A stretch of 54,283 bases of DNA from Marinagarivorans sp. GTDB lineage: Bacteria > Pseudomonadota > Gammaproteobacteria > Pseudomonadales > Cellvibrionaceae. Made by a program: the position numbers and the translations under genes. Location: the NCBI GenBank assembly GCA_028281865.1, contig JANQJB010000012.1, positions 1 to 54,283 of the forward strand, given 5' to 3'. The notes under the pieces were generated by a model. The model was not told the origin of the DNA. It did no database searches and saw only the letters and a program-made list of their open reading frames with translations. Positions 10,257-19,740 of this stretch are shown piece by piece (position 1 is the stretch's first letter; every line of letters begins with the position of its first letter).

Positions 10257-10760
10257 GTTTTGTAATAGTGTGCTCAATTGATCTTCCAACGTGCATCAAA
10301 AAGGAATAAATGACATTTCAAATTAAGGCACATGCTTCCATAACATAGCTTCAGATATCCAGGTAAGAAATCACACAAACGCGTCTTGAGTCAGGTATTG
10401 GTCTGTACCAATCTGGTCGTACGTAGAACTTTCAAAATACAAGTTTTTTTAAAAACATATTTAAAGGCACCGGCATGCGCTTGATTCCAAATTCAAAGTA
10501 CCTGACACTGTCGTAATTCAAAATTACCATACCAAATGCTTAATTTTTAGAACAAATAATCATACTTAATTACTTTATATGGATAAATCTTGAGCAATTT
10601 AACGACCTCTAGGCGATTTTGAAAAATTTTTTTAAAAAGCCATATGAATATGAATAAATCTTTTTGCTTTTAGCACAGTTAGTACTATCATGATGTTCTA
10701 GACGTCATTATTAATGATTGAGCGACAAAGTAATAAAAGCTTGAATACAGGTTGCAGGCT
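10257..10760. promoter_or_regulatory. Divergent promoter region between GH9 and GntR genes
   Basis: A 504-base AT-rich gap that must hold the promoters of both divergent genes. It contains the palindrome listed at 10397-10412. No further gene was found. The half nearest the regulator (10500-10750) is markedly richer in A and T than the neighbouring genes. Confidence 0.5.
10397..10412. promoter_or_regulatory. Candidate GntR/FCD operator
   Basis: Perfect palindrome ATTGGT-CTGT-ACCAAT. FadR-subfamily regulators (for example PdhR and LldR) bind ATTGGTnnnACCAAT-type boxes; this one has a four-base rather than three-base centre. It lies about 140 bp before the GH9 start and about 350 bp before the regulator start. 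A related partial word TGGTCGTACG follows at 10414-10423. That the neighbouring regulator binds here is inference. Confidence 0.45.
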
Positions 10761-11492
10761 ATGAAACCCAGCAGAAACACCTTCTCAGAAAGAAGTCTTC
10801 ACGGAAGGATCGCTCACGACCTCGGTAAAAAAATCGTTAGCGGACATTACAAACCCGGGGAGATATTGCCTAACGAAACCACTATTTGTCGCGATCTTGA
10901 AGTTTCCCGCACTGCGGTGCGCGAAGCATTTAAAGTATTAACCGCTAAGGGCTTACTGGAGTCTCGCCCCAAAGTGGGTACACGTGTTAAAGACCGAGAC
11001 CAATGGAATATGCTCGACCCCGATGTCCTCGCGTGGAATTTGATTCCAACTCCCAACCCTCAATTACTACTATCGATGCTAGAGTTACGCAACATATATA
11101 GTCCTAAAGCAGCCGGGTTGGCAGCTCTGAGGGCTGACAAGGAACAGCGCTTAGCGATTGAAGAGACATTAACGCGTTTAAAAGATCATATGGACGAACC
11201 GGAAATCGCTACTGAGCATGAATTAACTTTCCACCTGAATATTCACCGCGCATCGGGCAACGAATTTATTACTACTCTAGGAGCACTTATCGAGACCGCT
11301 CTGAGCGACGCAGCCAGTTTTGAAACCTGGATGCCACGCCAAAAAGACCGAATGATCCCCTTGTATGAAGCGGTTGCTCAAAGCATCTCCGAGGGTAACA
11401 GCGAAAGTGCTGAAACGAATATGCAACGCCTATTAAGCAACATATCGGGGCTCACTGGAAGCCAAGCCATCGGCCGAGCTATCTCGAGTTAA
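10761..11492 (+). CDS. GntR-family transcriptional regulator (FadR/FCD subfamily)
   Basis: Winged-helix DNA-binding domain (about residues 8-75: RIAHDLGKKIVSGHYKPGE, then LEVSRTAVREAFKVL as the recognition helix region and the wing SRPKVGTRV) followed by an all-helical FCD ligand domain (about 95-225) with the conserved HLNIHRASGNEF metal/ligand motif. The phrase WNMLDPDVLAW after the wing is typical of DgoR-like sugar-acid regulators. The ATG at 10761 is preferred over a TTG nine bases upstream because GCAGG precedes it. It may regulate the divergent GH9 gene; the effector, possibly a sugar acid, is unknown. Confidence 0.87.
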   Translation: MKPSRNTFSERSLHGRIAHDLGKKIVSGHYKPGEILPNETTICRDLEVSRTAVREAFKVLTAKGLLESRPKVGTRVKDRDQWNMLDPDVLAWNLIPTPNPQLLLSMLELRNIYSPKAAGLAALRADKEQRLAIEETLTRLKDHMDEPEIATEHELTFHLNIHRASGNEFITTLGALIETALSDAASFETWMPRQKDRMIPLYEAVAQSISEGNSESAETNMQRLLSNISGLTGSQAIGRAISS

Positions 11493-11518
11493 ATCTACCG
11501 CCTTCCCGCAACAGCAGA

Positions 11519-11566
11519 AGTGCCATAGGAAAATAAATGCCTTAGGCACTCTTCAATGTTTCTTTT
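11519..11566 (+). terminator. Possible terminator after the GntR gene
   Basis: Imperfect hairpin with arms AGTGCC (11519-11524) and GGCACT (11545-11550), extended by AGG/CCT pairs, followed by a pyrimidine-rich stretch. It is placed 27 bases after the GntR stop. The T-run is interrupted, so it is only a moderate candidate. Confidence 0.4.
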
Positions 11567-11661
11567 CCAAATTCCCTTTTTTTCAAATTCCTTGCCAATA
11601 GAAACGAAAATTCTTATCGTAGGTCTATAGCTTGTCGCGAAGCGTATGAGAAAACACGTCT

Positions 11662-12111
11662 ATGACTAAAGCCAAAAACCCGATAAATAAGACTTTGTTT
11701 AAATCTGTCGCCGTATCGGCACTATTGCTTAACCACACTGCAATCCCGCAAGCTATTGGAAACGAACCTTCCAATACCGTTCTCAGTCTCGAAAAACCGG
11801 TTATGACACTGGCCGAGATTCATTTTGAAAACCCCGACAACATTCATCCAAAATCCAGCGATTTTAAAATTGTTTCGTTTGTTTTGATGAGCAGCGAGGC
11901 AGGTGAGAGGCGCGCGGTCATTACTTTCGAAAATACGTCTAGCGGACAGCGATTCTTAGAGCAAGACCACTTATTGGCGATATTTGCCAACGGCGAGCGC
12001 AAATACCCGGAGGTTTTTCGAGAAAAGTTCAGCGGAAACGAGATACGCACATTAGACTTGTCGTTTAATTTCCACAAATATCCAGTACTTACGCTTTACA
12101 CCGATAACTAG
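11662..12111 (+). CDS. Hypothetical secreted protein
   Basis: 149 aa, no family recognised. Basic N-terminus followed by a hydrophobic segment and a plausible signal-peptidase site (SVAVSALLLNHTAIPQAIG), so probably periplasmic. The mature part is rich in beta-type residues, has no Cys and contains VITFENTSSGQRF and LAIFANGERKYP. Starts at an ATG with only a weak ribosome binding site. Nothing in the context gives a role; it converges on the HPF-like gene. Confidence 0.55.
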   Translation: MTKAKNPINKTLFKSVAVSALLLNHTAIPQAIGNEPSNTVLSLEKPVMTLAEIHFENPDNIHPKSSDFKIVSFVLMSSEAGERRAVITFENTSSGQRFLEQDHLLAIFANGERKYPEVFREKFSGNEIRTLDLSFNFHKYPVLTLYTDN

Positions 12112-12199
12112 TAAGGAAGTCCCCAAGCCCCTACTGCCAGCTGAACGCCAGCGGGTGAGAATACTGAAACCTCGGGCTGCGCAGCGTATCTAAATCAAT

Positions 12200-12514
12200 C
12201 TATAAAGGCTGTGCCGCATTATCATGGTTGATATGGCCGGTTGCGCCTTTGCGATGGGACAGCGCAGCAGACAATTTTTTTTCCGCATCCCGTATCGCGA
12301 TATACAGATCGCGGTCAGATGCTTTTACCGCCAGAGCACCGCCCCTATATTGCGTCGTTACCTCAACAATTTGTGCAGAGGGTTCGACAGTCAATATTAC
12401 GGAAATATGGTCTAGATCAGGGAAGTGCGATTGCACCTTTTTAAATTTGTTGCTTACAGCTTCCCGAATTGCATCAGTGATTTGGACATGGTGCCCAGAA
12501 AGGTCGATTTTCAT
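12200..12514 (-). CDS. hpf: Ribosome hibernation-promoting factor / RaiA-like protein
   Basis: Short ribosome-associated inhibitor (104 aa) that binds the 30S decoding region in stationary phase and favours 100S dimers. The N-terminal pattern MKIDLSGHHVQITDAIREAVSNKF and the beta-alpha-beta domain (YRGGALAVKASDRDLYIAIRDAEKKL) are characteristic of the short HPF type; no long C-terminal dimerisation domain is present. The ATG at 12514 is preceded by GGAG at six bases; the longer TTG form is unlikely. It stands alone here, unlike the usual rpoN-hpf-ptsN context, so it may be an extra paralogue. Confidence 0.85.
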   Translation of the reverse strand: MKIDLSGHHVQITDAIREAVSNKFKKVQSHFPDLDHISVILTVEPSAQIVEVTTQYRGGALAVKASDRDLYIAIRDAEKKLSAALSHRKGATGHINHDNAAQPL

Positions 12515-12775
12515 CGCATTCTCCAATTACTTATAATTAACGCATCTCTGAATAATGCCAATGCGTGTCAATGTTTAAGCGGTTTATTCAGAGCCCATGA
12601 TAGGTACTGTTTTCTCACAATAAAACTCATGTAGAGCAAGTTTGTACCACGAAGAGCGATAATAGGTTTGATACAAATCACGCGAATACCCCCGGCACAA
12701 AGACTCGTAAGTTTTCGCTACACTTTATCCGCTCGAATGACTCGAATGAACAACATTAGCTAGCTCAGATAAACG

Positions 12776-13666
12776 ATGATAGACGAAAAAGAACTTTGGT
12801 CCAATATTGCATTTACAGTTAGCGCGGCACTAAATCATGATATTAAACTCGACAATATGGAAGCTGTCCATGGCGGTGATATCAATCAGTGCTTTAAGTG
12901 TGAAAACATACTTAACGGCGAATACTATTTCGTAAAGTTAAACTCAATTGATCAAACGCGCATGTTCGCCTGCGAGCAATACAACCTCGAGCAGATTCAA
13001 TCCGCTGGAGAGATCGCCACCCCCAGAGTGATCGCACGCGGAGAATCACGTGGGTATTGCTTTTTAGTTTTGGAGTTTGTCGAATTAAACGCAAATGGAA
13101 ACGAAGCAGAACTCGGTCTGCAACTGGCAAAGCTTCATCGACACAGTCAGGACTTTTACGGATTCAAACACGATAATTTTATTGGCACCAGCAATCAGCT
13201 CAACACGCCTACAAAAGACTGGTGCGATTTTTGGATAGATATGCGTATCAAACCCCAGCTATCACGCGCCTATACAGTAGGTTATTCATCCGCACTAAAA
13301 GCATTTGAAAAAAAACTCTATAGCAAGTTAGTGGAAGTTTTCGCCGATTATTCGCCAATCCCGTCGCTCTTACACGGAGATTTATGGGGAGGCAACAAAG
13401 CCTTTAAAAAAAATAAAGCGCCTATAATTTACGATCCGGCAAGCTATTATGGCGACCGCGAAACAGACATCGCTCTAACCGAATTATTCGGGGGATTTTC
13501 TCCAGCTTTTTATCAGTCCTACAACCAAGAGTGGCCATTAGATTACGGTTATAAAATACGTAAGAACGTGTACAACCTGTATCATTACCTTAATCATCTC
13601 AACCTCTTTGGCTCGTCATATTTAAAAGCCAGCGAAAATACTATTCAAACTATTTTAAATACATAG
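12776..13666 (+). CDS. Fructosamine kinase family protein
   Basis: Phosphorylates sugar adducts on protein amines so that they break down (deglycation), or a related small-molecule substrate. The 296-aa sequence follows the fructosamine-3-kinase / YniA fold: GGDINQCFKCE and the ATP-site lysine strand (YYFVKLN), ending with the catalytic LLHGDLWGGN (Asp202) and the metal-binding YDPASYYGDRETDIA. First gene of a tight three-gene operon: 10 bp to the MazG-like gene, which overlaps the methyltransferase. The operon joins protein repair, nucleotide clean-up and tRNA modification. Confidence 0.88.
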   Translation: MIDEKELWSNIAFTVSAALNHDIKLDNMEAVHGGDINQCFKCENILNGEYYFVKLNSIDQTRMFACEQYNLEQIQSAGEIATPRVIARGESRGYCFLVLEFVELNANGNEAELGLQLAKLHRHSQDFYGFKHDNFIGTSNQLNTPTKDWCDFWIDMRIKPQLSRAYTVGYSSALKAFEKKLYSKLVEVFADYSPIPSLLHGDLWGGNKAFKKNKAPIIYDPASYYGDRETDIALTELFGGFSPAFYQSYNQEWPLDYGYKIRKNVYNLYHYLNHLNLFGSSYLKASENTIQTILNT

Positions 13667-13676
13667 TACAAACATC

Positions 13677-14045
13677 ATGAAAACTATTGCAGATATTCAA
13701 GCTTTGGTCGAAACTTTCGCTACTGAAAGAGACTGGAATAAATTTCACTCACCGAAAAACCTGGTGATGGCTCTAAGCGTAGAAGTGGCGGAATTAATGG
13801 AGCACTTTCAATGGTTAAGTGAAGATCAGTCGCAGAACTTAAACGACGATATCAAAAAGGATGTAGCGCGAGAGATTGCTGACATTCAAGTTTATCTTGC
13901 ACGTATCGCTAGCAAATTACAAATCGATATCTGCTCGGCCGTTACCGAAAAAATGCAGGAAAACGCTGAAAAATACCCCGTGGAGAAGGTACGTGGTAAG
14001 GCGGAAAAATACACCGCTTATCAAAACGACAGCAGCAATGGATAA
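13677..14045 (+). CDS. MazG-like nucleotide pyrophosphohydrolase (DCTPP1/RS21-C6 type)
   Basis: All-alpha NTP pyrophosphatase that hydrolyses (often modified) dNTPs to the monophosphate. The 122-aa protein has the metal-binding Glu motif in ALSVEVAELMEHFQWL (about residues 32-45) and the second acidic motif in REIADIQVYL (about 67-77), in the arrangement of the short RS21-C6 branch. The N-terminus (IQALVETFATERDWNKFHSPKNL) also fits this branch. Middle gene of the operon; its stop overlaps the next start by 8 bp. Confidence 0.87.
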   Translation: MKTIADIQALVETFATERDWNKFHSPKNLVMALSVEVAELMEHFQWLSEDQSQNLNDDIKKDVAREIADIQVYLARIASKLQIDICSAVTEKMQENAEKYPVEKVRGKAEKYTAYQNDSSNG

Positions 14046-14817
14046 ATTGGATCGCAGCTTCGACGGTTTAGCTGAACGCTTTGAAAAACGTATTTACGGC
14101 TCATTAAAAGGAAAAATTAGGCAGGCCGTACTTCATCGAGATTTATTCGAGCACGTACCCCTGTCAAAGCAGAAAATGAGAATTCTCGATATCGGAGCAG
14201 GCCTCGGCCAAATTTGCTTTGAAGTGGCTGAGCAAGGCCACAACGTAATCTATAACGATGTTTCGCATGAAATGATGTCCAAAGCTAAAAAGCATGCTCA
14301 AGAACTCGGCCTTGCAGACAAAATTGAATGGAATAATTTTTCTTATCAAAAGTACTTAACGCAGACATCATCAAAGTTTGATTTAATCATCTGTCACGCT
14401 TTACTCGAATGGTTAGAACATCCTCAACATCTGCTGCCGACATTAGTCAAGCACCTAAACGCTGGCGCCTACCTTTCGCTGTGTTTTTACAACCCCGCAG
14501 GGCTTGTGTTACGCAATTTAATATTCGGCAATTTTAAACTCGCGACCACAGTCTTTGATATGAAACCTGACGTCGGCAGTCTAACCCCTCGGCAATCGAG
14601 CTCGCTGGAAGATGTGCGATGCTGGCTAACGGAGTGCAATATGGAAATAGTCTCACACACTGGCATTCGCGTTTTTAGTGATTACGTAATGTCTAAGCGC
14701 GGTGGCAATACCTTACCCGAGGAGATTCTTAAAATGGAATTAGAATATTCTCGGCGCGAACCTTTCAAGCAAATCGGGCGTTACACCCACCTCATTTGTC
14801 GTGTCAAACCTTATTGA
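14038..14817 (+). CDS. cmoM: tRNA 5-carboxymethoxyuridine methyltransferase CmoM
   Basis: SAM-dependent methyltransferase that in E. coli methylates cmo5U34 of some tRNAs to mcmo5U. It opens with MDKLDRSFDGLAERFEKRIYGSLKGKIRQ, as CmoM (SmtA) does, followed by the SAM motif ILDIGAGLGQICFEVAEQGH and the family's motif CHALLEWLEHP. 259 aa is the normal size. The ATG at 14038 is chosen over a longer open frame because it matches the family N-terminus and overlaps the preceding stop as in a coupled operon. Confidence 0.92.
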   Translation: MDKLDRSFDGLAERFEKRIYGSLKGKIRQAVLHRDLFEHVPLSKQKMRILDIGAGLGQICFEVAEQGHNVIYNDVSHEMMSKAKKHAQELGLADKIEWNNFSYQKYLTQTSSKFDLIICHALLEWLEHPQHLLPTLVKHLNAGAYLSLCFYNPAGLVLRNLIFGNFKLATTVFDMKPDVGSLTPRQSSSLEDVRCWLTECNMEIVSHTGIRVFSDYVMSKRGGNTLPEEILKMELEYSRREPFKQIGRYTHLICRVKPY

Positions 14818-15062
14818 GTGTAATAAGAGCAGCTATCCGTCGAATTAACAAACAATCCTGCAGCAGCCTTTTCTGCACAAGCGGAATTGGAAACTTTCGC
14901 TGAACCTATATTTACCCTTTCCATCTTACTGCGATTTTTCTCTTTTGAAGTAGTGATTTCTAATTTTAAAATAAATCCTAATAACAATAAATTCGCCGAC
15001 ACGACAAGAGTTTTAATCTTAAAGGAGTTATACCAAGTGTCTTTGTTATTTGCGAAAAGCAT
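14811..15062 (-). CDS. Possible small membrane protein
   Basis: An open frame of 83 codons from an ATG at 15062, filling the gap between cmoM and the binding-protein gene on the opposite strand. It has one hydrophobic segment (TLVVSANLLLLGFILKL) near its N-terminus and a C-terminal tail with two Cys. No ribosome binding site is visible and no family is recognised. It could equally be chance; the region must also hold the promoter of the gene starting at 15106. Confidence 0.22.
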   Translation of the reverse strand: MLFANNKDTWYNSFKIKTLVVSANLLLLGFILKLEITTSKEKNRSKMERVNIGSAKVSNSACAEKAAAGLFVNSTDSCSYYTQ

Positions 15063-15105
15063 TACTATTATTGATATATCCACAACTTTATCGTGAAAAA
15101 ACTCA

Positions 15106-16068
15106 ATGCAACGGCATGTTTCTATCTTGATTCTCACCATTTCGTTTTCTCTATATGGATGCAGTGAAAAAAAGAACCAAGATTTAGTCACTATCGCAAT
15201 AAACCCTTGGCCTGGTTATGAGTTTTTGTACTTGGCTCAAGAATTGGGTTATTTTGAAAAAGTTGGTGCGCCAATTAAGCTCGTTCAAGTTAGCTCGTTG
15301 TCCGACTCGCAACGCGCTTATATCAATGGTCGCGTAGATGGTTTTACAAGTACGTTAATTGAAGCTGTACTCGCAGAACCTCTCGGCGGATCTAGCTTAA
15401 AGGTGGTAATGATCCCCGACTATTCGAACGGAGGTGATGTCATTATGGCCGCCTCTGAAATTGAATCCGTTAAGGATTTAAAAGGAAAAAGGGTCGGCTG
15501 TGAAGTTACATCCCTTGGTATATACGTACTACAACGCGCATTGAGCAAAGCAGGTTTAACACTCAACGACGTAGAAATTCATAACGTTGAGCAACTTGTT
15601 GGAGAAAAGGAACTTCTTTCTGGCAACATTGACGCATTTGTCACATATCCTCCCACGTCAATCAATATAGCCAAGCATGGAAAGTTTAATAAAATCTTTT
15701 CGACCGCAGAAATACCTAACGAAGTAATCGACACCGTCTCTATATCCGAAGAAACGTTAATAAAGCACCCAGATATAGTAGAAAAACTTTTGCAAGCTTG
15801 GCAGCTGGCCCTAGATTACACGGAGGAAAATAGCACGAAAGCTTATACTATTATGGCCAGCCGAGAACGTATTAGCGCCACCGAGTTCGTAGAGACGCTT
15901 AACGACATAGCGATACTCTCAGCCGACGACCAAAAAAAACTATTTAAAAACGTGTCGTCTTTGAAGGCGGCAGTCGCAAATGTCTGCAATACACTCACCC
16001 ACGTAAACACAATGACAACTGATTGCAGCGACTACCCAAACATCTTTTATACAGAAAATAAAGATTAG
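15106..16068 (+). CDS. NMT1/THI5-like substrate-binding lipoprotein
   Basis: Periplasmic binding protein of the NMT1/THI5/SsuA type, anchored as a lipoprotein (lipobox SLYGC, Cys19). The core starts with TIAINPWPGYEFLYLAQELGYFEKVG, continues with a hinge region (LKGKRVGCEVTSLGIYVLQRAL) and ends near residue 320. No ABC permease or ATPase gene is nearby. Instead a hybrid kinase starts 14 bases after its stop, so it most likely captures a ligand for sensing, not for transport. The ligand cannot be read from the sequence. Confidence 0.85.
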   Translation: MQRHVSILILTISFSLYGCSEKKNQDLVTIAINPWPGYEFLYLAQELGYFEKVGAPIKLVQVSSLSDSQRAYINGRVDGFTSTLIEAVLAEPLGGSSLKVVMIPDYSNGGDVIMAASEIESVKDLKGKRVGCEVTSLGIYVLQRALSKAGLTLNDVEIHNVEQLVGEKELLSGNIDAFVTYPPTSINIAKHGKFNKIFSTAEIPNEVIDTVSISEETLIKHPDIVEKLLQAWQLALDYTEENSTKAYTIMASRERISATEFVETLNDIAILSADDQKKLFKNVSSLKAAVANVCNTLTHVNTMTTDCSDYPNIFYTENKD

Positions 16069-16082
16069 CTTCTATAACTTAA

Positions 16083-19000
16083 ATGCTGAATTTTTTAAAT
16101 CGATCTTTATTTTACAAGCTTAATATTCCAATTGTTGCAATTGGCGTCTTAACAACGATCATAATTGGAAGCTTAGCCTCATATCGACATACCCAAAACA
16201 TTCGTCAATCAGCACTCGAAAACCAATACAAGATATCAGAACTCCTATCCATTGCAGTAGAAGCTGACCCCAATTTGGCAACTATTAACCGGATTGTAAG
16301 CGCAATTGCAACCGATCCTACCATTATAGATTTAAACATTATCGACAAAGAGAACGGCTCTATTATAGCGAGCAATAAATTCCAAGATATCGGCAAATCT
16401 TATGATTTGTTAGAAAACAAAGAAGAAGTGAACTTTATTAACGAGCATAAACTTAAAACAGGCCATCGTAGTTCGCAGTTACTATCCAATAATAATGCAT
16501 ATCTCGTAAGGAACATCAATTTATTCGATTCGAAAACTAATCGCCTTCGTGCATATTGGATATATCTAAGCCAAGACACATCTGCAATACATTCCAATGG
16601 CAGGCGAGACATCGCTTTACTCCTAACAGCCGTGGGATCAGGTTTTTTATTTTTATTATTTTTTATTGCCGGAATTCAATTAAAAGTAATTTTCAACCCA
16701 TTACAAAAGATTGTTTCGGTGCTAGAAAAACAATCGAAATCAAACAAAACCCTTTATCTACCTAAAATCAGCAGTGATGAGCTTGGCATTTTAGCCCAAA
16801 AATACAACAACCTCATTGAAGAAAATGACAAGAAAAACGCACAAATAAGAGAAACTCGTAAGTACGTTGATAAACTCACCGACAATATTCCTTTCCTGCT
16901 GGTTTATGCGGACACTAAATATATCACGCGCTTTGTTAACAAAACATTTGAAAAGTGGTTTAAGCTTCCAAAGGAAGCTTTCATACATAAGCACTTACAA
17001 GATGTGCTTGGCGAAGAAGCTTTTAATAAGCTGAAGCCAGGACTTACCAAAATTTCCGCGAAAAACGACACGCCAATAGAATTTGAATTAAGCGCTGACG
17101 GTCAAGCATTCTATGCTCAAGCAATCATTTCCGCGGATAGGGATGAAACTGGCAACACTTTGGGAATATTTATTTCAATAGAAGACATCTCCGAAATTAA
17201 ACATTCCGAGGATCAACTAACCCAATATGCACAAGAGTTAGAACTGCAGACATGGGCCCTTGAAGACGCAAAAGAAAAAGCCGAACAAGCAACACTGGCT
17301 AAGTCTAGTTTTTTAGCAAATATGAGCCACGAATTGCGCACTCCAATGAACGGAGTTATAGGGATGTTACACCAATTAAATAAAGATCAGCTCAGTCCCA
17401 AACAGCGCTACTATACGCAATTAGGGCTTTCGAGCGCTGAATCGCTACTAGCCATTATTAATGATATTCTCGATTTCTCCAAGATAGAAGCAGGCAAGCT
17501 TGATATAGAGCTTATCGAATTTGATTTTCACCGTCTTACTACGGTAATTGTCGATACTTTCGCCCTGCAAGCAGAAAATAAAAGTCTCAGGTTTATTGCC
17601 GATATCGACCCTAAAATTCCTCAGTGGTTAATTGGGGATCCGCTACGAATACAGCAAATCTGTTTTAATCTATTAAGTAACGCTATTAAATTTACAGAGG
17701 AAGGTGACATTCGCTTCATCTGCCGCTGTGTTAGCGAATCGTTTGAAATTCAGACACTGAGCTTAGAAGTGATCGACTCAGGTATTGGCATTCCTGTAGA
17801 CAAGCAAACAACTTTATTTGATTCTTTTTCTCAGGTCGATTCTTCGACTACGCGCAATTTTGGAGGCACTGGGCTTGGCTTAGCAATTACGAAAAAATTA
17901 ACACTCTTGATGAACGGCTCCATCAATGTCGCAAGCACCTGTGGTCACGGCAGTATTTTTACGGCGACGATACCGCTTCACAAAACGACTAAACCAACAA
18001 CACTCTATAGAGAATCACAGGTAGAAAGCTCCACATTTTTAATTTTTAATTGCGGCAACCTCACCCTCGATCACCTTGTTCACACCGTAAGTAACTGCAA
18101 ACATCTGATAATTGAGGAAAATACAGTTGACGGAGATCAACTTAAAAAAATTGACAACGATCATAATAATTACCTGTTAGTTCATCACAAAAAATATTAC
18201 GAGGCCAAAACAAAGGTCGATAAGCTTTTTCCTAATCAAGCAGGTGATATCAAAATTATCTTGTTAAAATACCTTTCCGATAACGATGTCCTAGCAGAAA
18301 CCCCAAAAAACTTATGGTCTGAGGTATACCTACCAATAACACCAGAAAAGCTTTGGCGCGCAGTTAATCACCCAACAAAGGATACAATAAACGCCGATGG
18401 AAACTCGGATGAAAAAGTCCTGAGTTTGTTGACGAAGAAAAATATTCTAGTGGTCGAAGATAACCATATTAATCAAGAAGTTGTTAATACCATTCTCGAA
18501 GATCTAAACATTAATGTAGAATTCGCTAATAATGGTCTTGAGGCAATAGATCTTCTAGGTCGGCACAACTCGCAAAAAATTGATTTAATTTTTATGGATT
18601 GCCAGATGCCTGAACTCGATGGGTTTGCAACAACCGAACTTATTCGCTCTGGCGAAGTCAACGAGATCTACAGCAATATACCTATAATCGCTATGACGGC
18701 AAATGCATTGAGCGGCGATAAAGAAAGATGCCTTAATATCGGAATGGATGACTATCTAACTAAGCCCATTGCGCCAACGTCAGTCGAGTCTTGCCTCGCT
18801 CGCTGGTTAATCCCCGAAACAATTAAATCAAGTAATAATAATCAGATAACAAGTGAAATCATGAAAAAAGATAATGCTGACCCTGAAAACAACAGTTCAA
18901 ATGAGAAAAAATCTGTAGGCAGCTCCTCAGCGAATAGCGAAGATGAGGATAACTGGGATAAACATGGTTTTTTAAAACGCATAGGCAATAAACCAGAACG

Positions 19001-19298
19001 TGCAGCGCGCTTAATTAATCGCTTTCTTGAAGATGTGCCACAACAACTAGACCTACTCGAAAAGGCTATAAATCAAAAAGAGTTTGAAGAGATTAAAAAA
19101 ATTGCGCATGGCATCAAGGGATCTGCAGCAAATATGGGAGCAATATTGCTAGCCAACCATGCCAAACAGCTGGAAAATGATTGTGAAAATGAAGAAGATT
19201 TAAAACAGTTTGGCGGGTTTGAAAAAATTCATTCGAGCTACCAATTACTTTCTACTCGACTCAATCAGGAACTCAACGAATTTCATCAGCAGCACTGA
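16083..19298 (+). CDS. Tripartite hybrid sensor histidine kinase (BarA/TorS-like layout)
   Basis: 1071-aa membrane kinase. Order: N-terminal membrane helix (about 10-32), periplasmic domain (to about 170), second helix (about 173-200), HAMP (about 200-255), PAS (about 265-385), HisKA with [16 protein letters not shown] (His416), HATPase (about 520-640; [25 protein letters not shown]), a linker of about 130 residues that may be a decayed receiver, a true receiver (Asp839 in [11 protein letters not shown], switch KPIAP), and a C-terminal Hpt (His1009 in [13 protein letters not shown]). The phosphate would pass His-Asp-His to an unlinked regulator. It pairs with the binding protein just upstream. 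Confidence 0.92.
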   Translation: MLNFLNRSLFYKLNIPIVAIGVLTTIIIGSLASYRHTQNIRQSALENQYKISELLSIAVEADPNLATINRIVSAIATDPTIIDLNIIDKENGSIIASNKFQDIGKSYDLLENKEEVNFINEHKLKTGHRSSQLLSNNNAYLVRNINLFDSKTNRLRAYWIYLSQDTSAIHSNGRRDIALLLTAVGSGFLFLLFFIAGIQLKVIFNPLQKIVSVLEKQSKSNKTLYLPKISSDELGILAQKYNNLIEENDKKNAQIRETRKYVDKLTDNIPFLLVYADTKYITRFVNKTFEKWFKLPKEAFIHKHLQDVLGEEAFNKLKPGLTKISAKNDTPIEFELSADGQAFYAQAIISADRDETGNTLGIFISIEDISEIKHSEDQLTQYAQELELQTWALEDAKEKAEQATLAKSSFLANMSHELRTPMNGVIGMLHQLNKDQLSPKQRYYTQLGLSSAESLLAIINDILDFSKIEAGKLDIELIEFDFHRLTTVIVDTFALQAENKSLRFIADIDPKIPQWLIGDPLRIQQICFNLLSNAIKFTEEGDIRFICRCVSESFEIQTLSLEVIDSGIGIPVDKQTTLFDSFSQVDSSTTRNFGGTGLGLAITKKLTLLMNGSINVASTCGHGSIFTATIPLHKTTKPTTLYRESQVESSTFLIFNCGNLTLDHLVHTVSNCKHLIIEENTVDGDQLKKIDNDHNNYLLVHHKKYYEAKTKVDKLFPNQAGDIKIILLKYLSDNDVLAETPKNLWSEVYLPITPEKLWRAVNHPTKDTINADGNSDEKVLSLLTKKNILVVEDNHINQEVVNTILEDLNINVEFANNGLEAIDLLGRHNSQKIDLIFMDCQMPELDGFATTELIRSGEVNEIYSNIPIIAMTANALSGDKERCLNIGMDDYLTKPIAPTSVESCLARWLIPETIKSSNNNQITSEIMKKDNADPENNSSNEKKSVGSSSANSEDEDNWDKHGFLKRIGNKPERAARLINRFLEDVPQQLDLLEKAINQKEFEEIKKIAHGIKGSAANMGAILLANHAKQLENDCENEEDLKQFGGFEKIHSSYQLLSTRLNQELNEFHQQH

Positions 19299-19740
19299 AG
19301 CTTTAGGGAGAAAACCATTCAGAGAGAGATGCGCCTCACATAAAGAAGGCGCATTGAAAACACAGACCGTGCACGTTTAATTTATTATTATTATTTATTG
19401 TTGATTATTATCCACTTCGTTTTTATTGTTTAGATTTGCTTTTCTGCGTATTTACAAACTAATACTTTAAAGCCAATACCTATAAACTAATACCTATAAC
19501 TACCATTTATACCTGTAACTGCCACCTAGTAGTTATACCTACCTGATTTAAAACATGTTTTTTCCCTCGGTGCGTTCGTATCGCGATTAGCTTGCTCAGA
19601 AACGCCTTTATATAACAAAAAGATATAGAAATATCTCATTTAGTTATAAATGATATTAACACCAATTTAACTAATGGCCGCTCATAATTTTGCTAAATGA
19701 GATACTGCTCCCAAAAAAGGCAGGAGAAATGAGACTTCAG
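19299..19740. other. Intergenic region with hairpin and degenerate short repeats
   Basis: A 442-base gap between convergent genes. It holds an 8-bp hairpin (ATGCGCCT 19329-19336 with AGGCGCAT 19347-19354) without a clear T-run, a TTATTATT run near 19380, and about four degenerate copies of a TATACCTRTAACT-like word between 19471 and 19545. No gene is seen. Confidence 0.4.

Noticed and set aside
13876-14037. Upstream extension of cmoM
   Set aside because: It lies in another frame of the MazG-like gene; the family N-terminus begins at 14038.
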